From positions 806,001-870,000 of the forward strand of contig NOWV01000010.1 in assembly GCA_003344405.1 (NCBI GenBank): a stretch of DNA of 64,000 nucleotides. The letters run 5' to 3'. Below the pieces are notes generated by a model. That model saw nothing but the letters and a program-made list of their open reading frames with translations, made no database searches and was not told the origin of the DNA. Each line of letters starts with the position of its first letter. Positions within the stretch are counted from its first letter, which is position 1. Positions 1 to 11,919 of the stretch are shown piece by piece. Origin of the DNA: Trichoplax sp. H2 (Eukaryota > Placozoa > Uniplacotomia > Trichoplacea). A program made the position numbers and the translations under genes.

Positions 1-3000
1 GTGACATCTGCAGCGTGAGTGGAATTGTGAAATGGATTTCTTCGATGGTATGATTCTTCGATAAGTTCTAGGATGAGAATAAATACGATTAATTGAAATT
101 GCGCCAATAAAAAGTTCTCGTATAGAATGATAAAAATTTTAAATCACACTTTAAGTAGCCAATTGAACGTAGAATATATAATACCATGTAACATCTAATA
201 TAAATGATTCGATAACGTGCGATTAATTATTGTGTCATATAATACTTACTACATAATCGCATCAATTTAAGAACGTCCAAATCAAGCGTAGCAATTAAGT
301 TATGTTTTTGAAATAGATGCATGGCAAGATTAAATAGCGGATGACCTATTTTAAAAATATTACATTGAGGTATAAAGAGAAAGTTAATTGATATGTACGA
401 TGTTGTAAAGAATAAGTAATTACAAATTATAAAGTAAGTTAGATGAGTACGTAAGATTTAATATTAATACATAATTGTCTACAATTCTTAATATGGCTGT
501 GTAAAGATTTTACTATGTGAGACAGCATAGCCTACCTCATAGCCCTAAATTATAGACAATGATTTTATTAGAAAGGATCGTGTAAAATAATCCCTTATGC
601 AACCCTCATTAGTACATGATAAGAAGAAAATACTCATCGATCGGTTATGTATGCACTAGCTTATCAGAAACTAATTTGCCTACAGTAGGTTTCAACCCAT
701 TAGGTCTATATTTACTATACGGTATATGGTTGCTATCAAGTGTTTCCTAAATAACTGAATCAATGTTATTAAGCCTCCCTATGGGTATAAATATCGATGT
801 AGCGATTAGCTTATACTAATTCACTAAATGGAAAGACTCATTATACCAAGGACCTCAAATATCCAATGAATTATCAAAGATCTCATACCGTACAAGAAAG
901 TCCGAAATTATCAATAAATTATAAACACAGGCATTTCTATATTGCCATATTGTATAAATAACTTTGTTCATGTATGTATATGTACACTTTTAATACTACA
1001 ATTTAATCTCTACCACTAATAATGTTACGGGGTATAATTAACCATGAGATGGTCTAGCAACTAATGAAAGGATATCAATCATTGCACTAATTTGAACTCT
1101 TTCTGAAGTTAATAAAACTAACGCAATACTACAAGAGTATCATAATGTTAAAATATTGGCTAATTATCATAATTACAATCATCAAACAAAAACTAAAGCA
1201 CTGCTTAATGCGTCAACCAAAGATCGAATAATTGAAACAACAAGACTACATTATGAAATAATCACTAAATCATACCTCAGTATATCAAAAGCTATTATGC
1301 CCTAAGGTATATGGGCATAAATTTAAAGTATACGAGTCAGTAAAGCCTATACTATCAAATATTAACGTTATCCGTACAGAACAAAGCCTAAATAGCGAAA
1401 TATCGCATAAAGAGAAAAAGTTTAAATCCATAACTATGAAAAATATTTAAGTTTATGTATATAGGTCTCTAGTATCAAGTCACACTAGTCTATGATAAAA
1501 TAAAAGAAAAATTTTACTGTTTTATTTATTGTTTACAGAAATACTTCTGATCTATTATCAATCGATATAGATATATATATATATATATCATGAAATTTAC
1601 TAGCTATTTATATATTTATAGAGATAATATGTAAAAATGCGTAGAGTACCAGTTTTAGCCTAAGTATATCGTTAAGAAATGAGAAAATTTTGCAGGGTGT
1701 GTGTACCTTGCACAGATGTGAATTAGAATTATAGTAATTTAGAAAACCTTCATTCTTTTACGGTAAACTAAATAAGGAAACGAATTGGTAATATTACCCT
1801 GATTTAGAATAGCATATTTCTTACCTCTTGTTACTAAATCCAGTTTTATTGTATCAAATTCCCATTCGTCGGCATTATCTAATAACATCTGTGAAATATC
1901 AACAATCAGTTTCTATATTGGTGGATATATGAATGTAACATATAAATAGATTATATCATACAAGAATCAATATGTGCCATAATTTAAAGCTAAATCATTA
2001 ACCAAGAAATTATTACCCGAGGACTAAAATCTACAATAACGGGGATAAATATAGGCTCTTTGCCACTGGCCTGAATTGTATAGTATACAGTCGAGCAGAT
2101 CTATATTTTTCCCATTATTTGTATTGTATTGGTAAATGCATTTAACTTGTAACTGACTACAGTATAGTATTATTAGCTTTGTAAATACTTTATACGTTTC
2201 TATTACAATTATATATTTAATAAAGTATAGTATTAATTAATTTTGGCTTGAATTACTATGAATAACAATTTATCGTAACTAATATTGGATTATTAGCAAT
2301 ATTTTCGTTTACATGCCTGATTATAAGCTTACAAGATATTATCACAGTACTATACTATCATTTAGGATGGAATGATAAGATCCCAAGTGACTCTTCGATT
2401 CACCGTTTAACATTGTACATTGTGCACTTATAGGGGATCCGGTAAAGTTTGAGGAGCTACAATGCATTACCGCGATAAACATTCTTTGCAAGGTACAAAA
2501 CAACGAAAATTTTTGTTATAATTTCTATGTGCCGCACAGACAATGTAGTTTACACAGCGGTAAAAAACAACACCAAATATATACTATACGGAGCTGAAGT
2601 AGTTCAAGATGCATATCTCGAGATCTGTGCTAACTACTAAAGCCCCTTTTAAATAGTACAGTCTCTTAAAATATGTACAAGTACAGTATTGTATGGCATC
2701 ATACCGTTGAAATGTATATTGTCTATTGCAATAACGATTATACACTATATAAGGCCAAAGGGAACTTCAAAGGATTAATATAATAGATAAAACGCCAAAA
2801 TGTATACAGTACGTCATAAACAATGACTCGATTAATGATCAGGATGATACGCACACATCTCTATTACAATATACGCGTATATTGTAAATTTAATTAATTT
2901 ATATGCATGCTCGAAGTTACGTGCTTGAGGAGGGAATATTAAAAAAAATAATGTAAATTTAAAAAAAATAAATACCTATAGAATTCAATACAGTATCAAC

Positions 3001-6000
3001 TGCTGATTATCTGAAATTGATAACCCGGTAGCGATCATTATAACTGATAAGGTAGAATTGAAATTGGGTTATGTTAAGTTAATTATGATGCTTCGTCTCC
3101 GACGGCGAGAGGAATCTGCGATTATTAAAATCCTTCTTGAATCTGATTTATGCAACTACCGTATAAGGCAATATTGTCTTGCTATACAAAGCATAATAAT
3201 TTTTTTTGCATATCAACAGTTTTACAGTTTACGTACGTATTTAGCGAAAATCAATGATGCAATATATCAAGCTTTAACAGTAACTATTTAGATCAAGTTA
3301 AATTTATAACCTTACACTCCAACTACCACATTGTGATACAAATGTATATATAATACAATATAAATAATAATCGTATGTTATCCTTTAAAAACATGTAGTT
3401 CATTAATCCATTAAGATCCTGTAGAACCGGATCAATACTAGAACCTTTACGTCATACTGTACATTAACACGAAGTTTCAGGAGTGCAAAGTTATAAAATA
3501 TTTTCTTCCCTTACAACTCTACTCAACGATCTGGTCTATAGCATATCTCGTATGATAGCTATCACTATCGGATGTTAAATTGATTATATCTCGTGGTCAA
3601 TACGTTACGATGTTATGCTTACAAGTTATAAGTGTATAACAACGATCTATAGTTGCTAGTTGTCGATAGAGCAATTATACATTGATACGCGTTTACTATT
3701 GTTTCAAGACTTACTTGCCAATATGTTAGCTATTTATACATTTTAGTAAGCACAATACTGTAGCAACGATTCATAAATATTGTATATAAACGTATTAATT
3801 CACTTAATGACAACACCTGCAAAATGGTCAATTGCAAGAATGAAGTAACGCAATTTAGTCTGCTGCCTGAAGCTATAAAGTACCCTGAAGCATCAAATAT
3901 GAGCTAATTGAATATAAAACTAAACACTGTTAGGATGAGAACATAGTGTCATGATCAACACTATTATTCAATATACTGTACAGTATATATAAAATTCTTG
4001 TGATACGTTTGTGGCTTACAAAGTAATGAAATTGCATGTATTGTTAATACGCTTACTAATCGACTGGTATTCATAAATTACATAAGTACATTTTATGGAT
4101 GTAATGGTATGTAAAAATGCAGCAATTTATACGGCATCGAAAATTATCGTATCGTCTAATGATTTAAAGCAAAATAAAAGAATTAAAGTTTGATTATGCA
4201 TTATTAAAAGCTCAAAGATAGCAATCGATTTTAACGATCAATATAATCTCAAATTAAAATTTCTTCATTTAAAATGATTCAGTCGTTGCAATGACTCACT
4301 AAGGATATGAGAAAATCAGGCAGTATAAAATATGTTCCATGCAAGTAATGACAGGAATCCGCCTATTTATTTTGTAGTATACTTAATTAAAGTTAACAAG
4401 AGTGCTATAAAGACTGCCCGATCAAGATAAAAGTATGCACTGTTATGAACCGCGCCAACAACTATTTTAGCTTCTTGTGTAATCGCTGTCAATGAAAAGT
4501 AGTAATGCCAGCAATATGGCTTTTACGTATGAGACTTTAAAAGCATCGATTAACTTTTTACCGGAAATTGATGAGGAAATAGGTCCTATTAGCTGGATAT
4601 TTCGTTAATGTAGTAAGAATGTCAAGGAGATGAAAGTAGAATTCTATTTGGAAAGTGTCAATTGGTGTACGTAGGTATACCAAGGTAGACATGCTAAATC
4701 ACTTGCGAAAAGATGGTATCTTGCACTGCCAATGAAAGAATGATACAACGTACCATCGCTGCTAGATGATATTACTAGGTAAACTATTGAGTCCCGATTA
4801 GCGTAAAATCACATACATTTAAAATATACCGTACTTCTATGCTCCATTTTCCATTTTTATCTCTCTACTTGTCAGACAAATAAAAAATAATTTTTCACCC
4901 GATGATGATAATAATATTATTAATTAAACAATACGCGTTCAGACGTAACATAGTAACAAGACGCAATATTTATAAAATGTCCACATCTACTGTGCTATAT
5001 ACGGGTGAACAGTACTGTTGTATATGCCTTGTGCTCCATATCAAAACGGCGAAACTAGTCAGTCTGTTGGATCATCATGTAAAGCTATAAGTAGAAGTGA
5101 GTGGTGGGTGATTCAATCTGATACCGTAAAATAGTTATGAAGTACTTTATTGATGGTTATTGACAATGCTTCACTAATATCATTGTCTAACTTTGGTCTA
5201 TGGCAGCACTAAAGAGGATGTTACCGACATCAATGTGAACTGTGCACGTATAATCCGATTTCCAATAAATACAATTTTTAGAAAAACAAGACTTTGGTGT
5301 ATTGCTTAAGTTGAAGTGTACTAGATTGCAATTAGCGTCTTGTTGGTGGACAACAACTAGGCATTATTGTAAGAGCAGGGATAAAATGTTGAAATTATTT
5401 TCAATTTAATTTGACCCATAATAGAAATACTGTAAGCATAGTCATTGAATAGGATGCAATGGTAAGCATATCGTATTTACAGCTAATAGCATGAGAATAG
5501 AATACAGTAACAAAAAACTTATTTACCTGCGTTAGGCCAGGATATTCGGTGTCCAAGACCAGCGTCGGTAAATGAGTGTGCTTGGATGCATTGAAATAGC
5601 TTTTGTTATCACTAAATTTTGTACCAATACTTGATCGTCGTAACAACATGCAATTTCTATAACGCCGCCTTGCAGTACAATTGTCTACGGTAGTTTCGTT
5701 GATTGTAGTTGAAGTATCTAAACGACAAGAGACAATAATGTATAGAAATGTTAACAAATAGACACTGAAAGCAAATTCAAAAAAATAGTAGTATATTACT
5801 AACATAAATTGTTCTAGCGTAACACTATCACCCGATCAACCTAATTTAAATCGCAATTGACGAGCATATTGGTGTATCATGAGTAAACAAACTGGTTTTC
5901 ATTGATCAAATTTATCATTTTAATTACGGCATGATCAAAAAATAAACTAACGCTAGTGTGTGGTATATTTTAGGACTACATGCAATTTCCCATCGAGTAA

Positions 6001-9000
6001 TAACGCACCATAGTATAGTACAGTCTCCATAGTGGCCTATTACTCTCATCAAAGTAGTGATGAGGAAAAGATGACAAAAAAAAAAAAATTACGTCAAAGT
6101 TGCCTTTGTTCCAATCAACAGATACGGCCTATAGGCAGACTGAAATTTGGATCCGATTATCCCTAAAGTGCCTATGACTATTTGTAATAAGGAAATGTCT
6201 AGATTGAAGAAACGTATAGGCAACAGCCTAACTTTACTCTATCTCTAGATACTGTATCATTGAAAACAACAAAGAAAATTATTTTGGTAAAGAAATTCCA
6301 AATTGTGCGATATTCTCATGGCCTCCCTCTCCCAAAATTGCCAGTGCTTGCTTGCAAATACGTTTCAATGACAAACGATCGCTGATTCTAGCGACAGTTG
6401 AAGTATTTTTTTATTGCATCTTGCACAGGGCAATGCCGTATCGTATGCAGTAGCATTGCAATTCATCTTGCATCTATTTACTTACTGTACATTAAAGTGT
6501 CTAGTATGACAGTGCTTTTGCCCTTATTTCTGGATCAATGACAACACATGTAAAAATGGATCTACAATCGTGAGTTATCTTATCTGTGTGAAGAGTGATG
6601 ATTCATAAACTACCTTGTCGTGTAGAGTATTTACTTTTATATTGACAGATTTTATTTTGAAGTGGTTTAGCTTTTTTCTTTTATTCGACAGTATTGGTAG
6701 AACTGTATATAGACCTCGTTGGATGATAGCGTTTATTAGCCGACAAGCGGCATATTTCAATAGCCATCTACTGCCATACTTTACTGCTGTACAAGGTTGT
6801 AGTAGTCTGATAACTGTAGAGTAGACAAGTGATATCAAATACAAGAGTCCATGTTGACTTTTTGTCTATCCTGCTACACACACACACACACACACGCATT
6901 GAATAAGTCTGACAATATTTTTTTACCGTTTTCGTTGATCAATGTTGATGAAGGCAATTGCGGCAATCTAGCCATACTACCAAGTCGATTTGCTTTACGT
7001 GACTTGTCCAAATTTCTTCGTATTCCAATGTCACCTGTACAATATCATGGTGTTCAAGCAAAAGAAAAAACTTTAGCAAACACTCATCGCTGCGGTTTCA
7101 ACGTTTCAACGGTAACTGATGGCCAATGATATTACTGGATGGCATTATATACGGCTAACGACTGCTTCACTTTGGACACGTACCGTGAGTCCAGTACAGT
7201 CGTGTACAGTGTATAGTCGTGTACAGTGTATAGTACTGTACAGTCGTGTACTGTACTGTACAGTGTCCAGTACAGTGTACAGTACAGTACAGTCGTGTAC
7301 AGTGTACAGTACAGTCCTGTACAGGGTGGGACGGACGTGTGACAGACAAAATACCAATTACAGCTTCTGTATGGCAGTACTGTACTCAGTAAGCTTTTGT
7401 CACCAGATACTGGAGATTATCGTATGATGTCAGTGTACACTCACTGCTGACAGAGTTCGCATGCACTGGACAGTACCGTGCCAGACGAGTATCAACAGTT
7501 TCCAAGGAAATCAACACGATTTCAACCGCACTTGCTTGAATATTATTCTACATTGAACGCTTAACTTAAATCTTTCATCATTTCGTTCGGAAATCAATCA
7601 ATGAAAAATTCGACAATGTTATTTAAGGACTGCAAAATGGATATTCCATTGATCAAACTGGACACTGTTATTTAAGGACTGCAAAATGGATATTCCATTC
7701 ATCAAATTGGACACTGTTATTTAAGGACTGCAAAATGGATATTCCATTCATCAAATTGGACACTGTTATTTAAGGACTGCAAAATGGATATTCCATTCAT
7801 CAAATTNNNNNNNNNNNNNNNNNNNNTGTGACAGACAAAATACCAATTACAGCTTCTGTATGGCAGTACTGTACTCAGTAAGCTTTTGTCACCAGATACT
7901 GGAGATTATCGTATGATGTCAGTGTACGCTCACTGCTGACAGAGTTCGCATGCACTGGACAGTACCGTGCCAGACGAGTGTCAACAGTTTCCAAGGAAAT
8001 CAACACGATTTCAACCGCACTTGCTTGAATATTATTCTACATTGAACGCTTAACTTAAATCTTTCATCATTTCGTTCGGAAATCAATCAATGAAAAATTC
8101 GACACTGTTATTTAAGGACTGCAAAATGGATATTCCATTCATCAAATTCGACACTGTTATTTAAGGACTGCAAAATGGATATTCCATTCATCAAATTCGA
8201 CACTGTTATTTAAGGACTGCAAATGAATATTCCACTGATCAAATTGGACACTGTTATTTAAGGACTGCAAATGGATATTCCATTGATCGAATTCGCACAT
8301 ACAGTACTGTACTGTACAGCTAGACCAAACTAAACTCTGCAGACAGCAAGTTGCAATCTCTAATGCCAGCTATCCTACAGTCAACCAAATCAGCTTTAGT
8401 AGCAAATTCATTTTGTTGATTCATTACAAGCCAAAGGGAAATATCGACCAATCAATTCATATTATACGTTTGTTACCTACGTTCTACCTTATGCCTACAG
8501 ACTATACTCTAAAGTGCATCTTAACACGTGCCAATCTACCTCTAGGATTTACGATGCTGCATAAATACATTATACACTCCAAGCTGAAGCGTATTTCCGA
8601 TATGATTTAGAGTTAGTTAACCCACGGTTTTAATCGTAAAGTAATTGAAACTTACCAAGCATTCGAACGTATTGCGCATCAATATCGTTTCGATCGTAGG
8701 AGATACCACCTCGTCTCTATCATTAAATTCAATACAAAAAAAATGAATTGTGGCAACAATATAGTTAGCAGAATACTAATCTTACATAAAACACAATAGA
8801 GATCAACTACTCAATTTTATCTTCTCCTAGTCGATTTAAGAATATCGGCAATTTTAAATTTGGGTTTAAAATCTTTACGGCGCTATGTTATGATTTACTG
8901 CTGTATTCATATGTATAATGTGGCATTGACTCTACTCTGCTGCGGTGTTGCGCATTACCCTTCGATAGATTTACCGAGAAGCTTTAAATAATATACGCTA

Positions 9001-11293
9001 AATGTAATTCTGTGATGAATGTACAATTTTCATCCTGGCTGACCTAGGAGTAAATCCAACACAATCTAGAATACAGTACTCAACTTTCCAACAATACCGT
9101 ATATCACACGATATCATTCACTTTGCCGTGTATCAAACCCCTTCAATATAAATATACTAATTTTATTAATAGACCTATGTTCGCGTATGCATGTAATTAA
9201 CATAACACCAACTACAAATCATCAACCATGAGGTATTTACTGCTATAAATTTTCTATTACCGTCATACAAATAGTCATGCTTGTAGTCACTAAAATGACA
9301 GACTTGATGTATTATACATCTTAAATTACGAATGTACAACTACAGTACCGTATGTAGCCAACGCTAAATACTATATATCAACACATATCATACGAGTACA
9401 TGAAGTACACTTGAGTGTTTTTACAGGAATCCTGGCTGCACTCCCACACCTACTAATAACGATAAATTTGACGTAGATTCATTTTTGATGTTCAGAGCTT
9501 GCTGTATCGATGTTTCAATGAACGATGTACATTACCGTAATATATCAACATGTATTGAATCAGTTTCAGCATGCAGCAATTACATTACTAATTTTGTACA
9601 ATAACACGGAAATATGGCTCATGTAATATTCAACGATGCCACTTAATATCTAGTTTAAAATACCAATGGCTAGGACTAAGGACTATAGATAGTCCACGCA
9701 TATACTCAATATTGGAGTATTGATAAAAGGCAAAAGCCTCAACATCCTTCAGTAAAAACGCAGGAATGACTATGGCAACATCGTGGCTAAGTAAATCATG
9801 AATATCATGAAATTCACACTGGTCGATACGATACAGTCTTGCTGGCTTTGTATTTCATAATGCTTGTTACATGAGAATTTTATGTGGCAAAACAGAAGCC
9901 CTTAGGATTGCCGAAAAAAATGTTGAAACTTGGACAGCAATGACCTCGGTATATTCTACATTTTACCGAAAAGTAGAAGTACCGTCTATATTCAAATTTA
10001 CTCTTCAGTCATTAATGTTACTTCTACATATTCAGCAGGTAAAGCTTTAGCAAGTCTGAATAGGATGGATTCTTCTGCTCATAGGTGATATACTGTCAGT
10101 TTTTACTTTATCAGAACTACAAGTGTACCTTCAATCTTTGATGAAAAGTACGCCAATAATGCCTGTACTAAAATTCGTGACAAAAGTTAAAATGAATTTG
10201 CGTATCGAATGTGAGGGCCATGAATATTATTCACGATGGTAAAAGTAACCAAGTCTGCAATATTTTATGCTAAACGTGGCGGAATTCAATTAGCATTTTA
10301 TTCGTTCAACACTACACCAGTGTAGGACATTGGTACTGTCCAGTTGCAATTGTCTACCGCTCTACCGGTAACCTCAGAAAAGAATTGAGCAGTTGCACAG
10401 TACTCTACTGTATTGTATTGTCCCGTTGTAGCCTATTTACACTAATATGGATCCTAAATTCATGATAGAACGTGCCATTACTTGTAAGTTTAGTTTGGCA
10501 TAATCGTCTGTGCGTATTCTTGCTCATTTATGAGTTCTAGTATTGAAATACTCAGTAACTTTGGTCAGTAAATAAACATACGTGCGTGGGTGAGTACACG
10601 CTTCAAAAGTTGACAATTTACAGTACGTCCAGTAGAGACCCTTTCAAGTCTCTAGTGTAGTCTAGCTTATTGTAGTGTAGTGCGCAGGAACAAAAACTTC
10701 CATAGTGTACAGTACAATATACTGTAGTGTAGTGAAAAGATTTGTACTGTACTGTACGTATATGAACACGTACCGTCGTCATTAATTGAATTACCTAGTA
10801 TCAAATGAGTACAGTATACGTACTACATACAGTACCTGAATGTATGATTTACAAGAACGCTATTGTACAGAAAATGCCAACGATGGAAATCATACTAATC
10901 ACATCGAATAAAATCACCTTCCATGTTAAATTATGACTCTACTATACACTTTCAATTAAAATAAAAAGAAGATTGTATTGACTGCCAAGACAAAAAAGAG
11001 CTTCTTCATCGTTATCATACAGTACAGTATACCCAAACCGAGAAGGCAATCAACACCGTATGAACTGTAAAGGCGCAGTAACGTGTGGTAGATGGAAGCG
11101 GATAGCACATCGCATTAAATAATTATTAATTTAAGTAACTTACTTCTAATCTTGGTAATCCTTCAAAGAGCGATGAACCTGAGCTAAAGCTGATTGCGCC
11201 ACGACGATGAGCTAATACATGCCTAGGTATAGTACGATCCAGTGGTAAATGCGGTAAACTAAAACGGTGCACTTGAACCGCACCGATGTCCAT
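1..11293 (-). CDS. PDE7: PDE7-like cAMP phosphodiesterase (partial; 3' end outside window)
   Basis: Cyclic-nucleotide phosphodiesterase; PDE7 enzymes hydrolyse cAMP to 5'-AMP in the cytoplasm. Firm exons (minus strand, in order): 11144-11315, 1825-1888, 250-345 and 1-67 (cut by the window edge). The first carries LPLDRTIPRHVLAHRRGAIS, closely matching the N-terminus of vertebrate PDE7A, including the RRGAIS pseudosubstrate known to bind the PKA catalytic subunit. I place the start at the ATG at 11291-11293 (MDIG), in a good initiation context; the frame is also open upstream to a splice acceptor. The last three exons splice in frame (phases 0-1, 1-1, 1-) and encode the beginning of the catalytic domain: a WEFD motif, HPLFNLAMHLFQ, then YHRRNPFHNSTHAADV with the metal-binding HNxxHxxD. 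Splice sites are canonical. The segment between the N-terminal exon and 1888 is incompletely resolved; candidate exons are listed separately. The rest of the catalytic domain lies beyond position 1. PDE8 is the main alternative from the catalytic part alone; the N-terminus favours PDE7. Confidence 0.85.
1570..1588. repeat. (AT)n microsatellite
   Basis: A run of alternating AT lying just downstream, on the minus strand, of the PDE7-like exon at 1825-1888, within an intron. Confidence 0.9.
2017..2100 (-). CDS. Candidate internal exon of the PDE7-like gene
   Basis: An 84-nt segment flanked on the minus strand by an acceptor (AAATATAG) and a donor (CTCGG|GTAATA). It is open in phase 0 to phase 0, which would join in frame to the catalytic exon at 1825-1888. 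The encoded peptide (ICSTVYYTIQASGKE...VDFSPR) does not obviously match the linker of vertebrate PDE7, so this rests on splice signals, frame and position only. It could be a lineage-specific linker exon or chance. Confidence 0.3.
5527..5717 (-). CDS. Candidate internal exon of the PDE7-like gene (RR-S-I motif)
   Basis: Open for 63 codons on the minus strand between a strong acceptor (TTGTCTCTTGTCGTTTAG) and a strong donor (ACGCAG|GTAAATAA); starts in phase 1 and ends in phase 0. The peptide is basic and serine-rich, with MLLRRSSIGTKFSDNKS. Vertebrate PDE7A has a second RRGAIS-type site after the first one, and this RRSSI could correspond to it, but the flanks do not align convincingly. Best read as a real coding exon of the same minus-strand gene; the link to PDE7 is inferred from position and phase. 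Confidence 0.4.
6715..7034 (-). CDS. Two candidate exons of the PDE7-like gene
   Basis: Exons 6927-7034 and 6715-6786 (minus strand). The first lies between acceptor ATATTGTACAG and donor AACG|GTAAAA and reads DIGIRRNLDKSRKANRLGSM... in a basic, hydrophilic frame. The second lies between acceptor ACCTTGTACAG and donor CGAG|GTCTAT and reads VKYGSRWLLKYAACRL.... The joins are in frame with each other (phase 1 to 1) and with the exon at 5527-5717. No family match recognised. The donor of the second exon is weak. Support is phase continuity plus splice sites, not homology. Confidence 0.3.
6876..6895. repeat. (AC)10 microsatellite
   Basis: Ten perfect AC dinucleotides in an intron of the PDE7-like gene. 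Confidence 0.95.
7190..7327. repeat. GTACAGT/ACTGTAC-rich low-complexity block
   Basis: About 135 bases built from irregularly arranged GTACAGT, GTGTACAGT and ACTGTAC words, including perfect 10-bp palindromes ACTGTACAGT at 7235-7244 and 7255-7264. The open frames seen through it on both strands are by-products of the low-complexity sequence. Confidence 0.9.
7612..8292. repeat. 49-bp tandem repeat array interrupted by the gap
   Basis: Units start at 7612, 7661, 7710 and 7759 before the gap and at 8101, 8150, 8199 and 8247 after it, with a 49-base period (48 for the last step). Each unit begins GACACTGTTATTTAAGGACT and contains the inverted repeat AATGGA-TAT-TCCATT. Confidence 0.95.
7807..7826. 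other. Assembly gap (20 N)
   Basis: Twenty undetermined bases within the 49-bp repeat array. Confidence 1.
8656..9501 (-). CDS. Two candidate exons of the PDE7-like gene
   Basis: Exons 9425-9501 and 8656-8716 (minus strand). The first starts in phase 0, as needed after the firm N-terminal exon (11144-11315), and reads QALNIKNESTSNLSLLVG..., ending in phase 2 at CCT|GTAAAA. The second starts with the matching single base, reads DEVVSPTIETILMRN..., and ends in phase 0 at a strong donor (GCTTG|GTAAGTTT). The segment at 9425 also has an open reading on the plus strand preceded by an acceptor-like TTTTTACAG, so its strand is not settled. No homologue recognised. Confidence 0.25.
10620..10830. repeat. 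Dispersed CAGTAC/TGTAGTGTAG-rich segment
   Basis: Scattered TACAGTAC, TGTACTGTACTGTAC and repeated TGTAGTGTAG words between 10.62 and 10.83 kb, the same word family as at 7.2 and 11.5 kb. Non-coding, in the PDE7-like gene's long intron. Confidence 0.7.
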
Positions 11294-11439
11294 TCCAACT
11301 ACAGTCAATTTGAACCTGTAGTGTCGTTGGAAAAGATAAAACCAAATGAAAATAATTGTACTAACAGTAGATAGATTATGAACAAGTTCTACAGTCTACA
11401 AATCGAATTTTTTGCCATCCACTCGCTGAAGTTTCCAGT

Positions 11440-11830
11440 AGTGTACTATAGTACAGCACAATACGGTTACAGTATGCTCAGTTAATACTGTACACCAGTG
11501 CTACAATGACTGAACAGCCTTGGTCTGCACATACTGTACAACACAGTAGAGTACAGTCCCGACTACAATACATTGTACTGTAATGTACAGTGTACAATGT
11601 ACTGTACCCTCCACTCAGTACAGTAGTGCTACTCACTCAGTAGTCAGTACAGTCCTCTGTAAATATTTGTACAGAACTCTTTGACGCCAAATGGAGTAAA
11701 AAAAATAAAAGAAAAAGCTTCAGTACAGTACAGTATACAGTAGTCCAGTACAGTGTACAGTACAGGGACTTCACAGTATATACACTGTAAGGTTTTCTTT
11801 CAGTACTGTACTGTCAAAAGGAATAACTTT
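11440..11830. repeat. ACTGTAC/GTACAGT-rich block
   Basis: Dense irregular copies of TACAGTAC, TGTACTGTA and AGTACAGT words with no fixed period. Lies just upstream of the PDE7-like N-terminal exon on the minus strand, between it and the possible micro-exon. Confidence 0.8.
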
Positions 11831-11895
11831 TAAAACTCGACATATAAAAGAATGACCTTGCCAGCATAACCATTCGATCACGAAGGTAGATTTAC

Positions 11896-11915
11896 CTCCA
11901 AATCACGTTTTTGGA
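11896..11915 (-). other. Possible 20-nt micro-exon just upstream of PDE7 N-terminal exon
   Basis: Twenty bases bounded on the minus strand by a long pyrimidine tract plus ACAG acceptor and a GAG|GTAAAT donor. Read in phase 0 it joins in frame to the acceptor of the exon at 11144-11315 (SKNVIW-R-FKLT). It may be a 5'UTR or alternative N-terminal exon, since the PDE7 start codon at 11291-11293 lies downstream of the junction. Confidence 0.3.
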
Positions 11916-11919
11916 CTGT

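Larger units (their letters stand above)
7338..8295. repeat. 469-bp direct duplication flanking an assembly gap
   Basis: Bases 7338-7806 and 7827-8295 are near-identical at a constant offset of 489, with a few substitutions (for example TACACTC versus TACGCTC near 7427/7916) over the first 270 bases and small indels in the last repeat units. The two copies are separated only by the run of 20 N. This is either a true tandem duplication or overlapping contig ends (possibly two haplotypes) that the assembler failed to merge. Confidence 0.9.

Noticed and set aside
842-905. Minus-strand frame SLIIHWIFEVL with a donor, between PDE7 exons
   Set aside because: Wrong phase, and the neighbouring exons 1825-1888 and 250-345 already join in frame with full PDE homology.
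6277-6400. Minus-strand frame ending ...ENIAQFGISLPK then stop, preceded by an acceptor
   Set aside because: Attractive peptide, but its phase does not fit the neighbouring candidate exons, and competing open frames exist on both strands; the exon at 6715-6786 joins in frame to 5527-5717 without it.
7119-7427. Overlapping open frames on both strands with Tyr/Val/Cys repeats
   Set aside because: Produced by the ACTGTAC/GTACAGT low-complexity block; all phases stay open by composition.
9425-9597. Plus-strand open frame after TTTTTACAG (58 codons)
   Set aside because: No family match and no compatible plus-strand exons nearby; the overlapping minus-strand reading fits the PDE7 exon phases.
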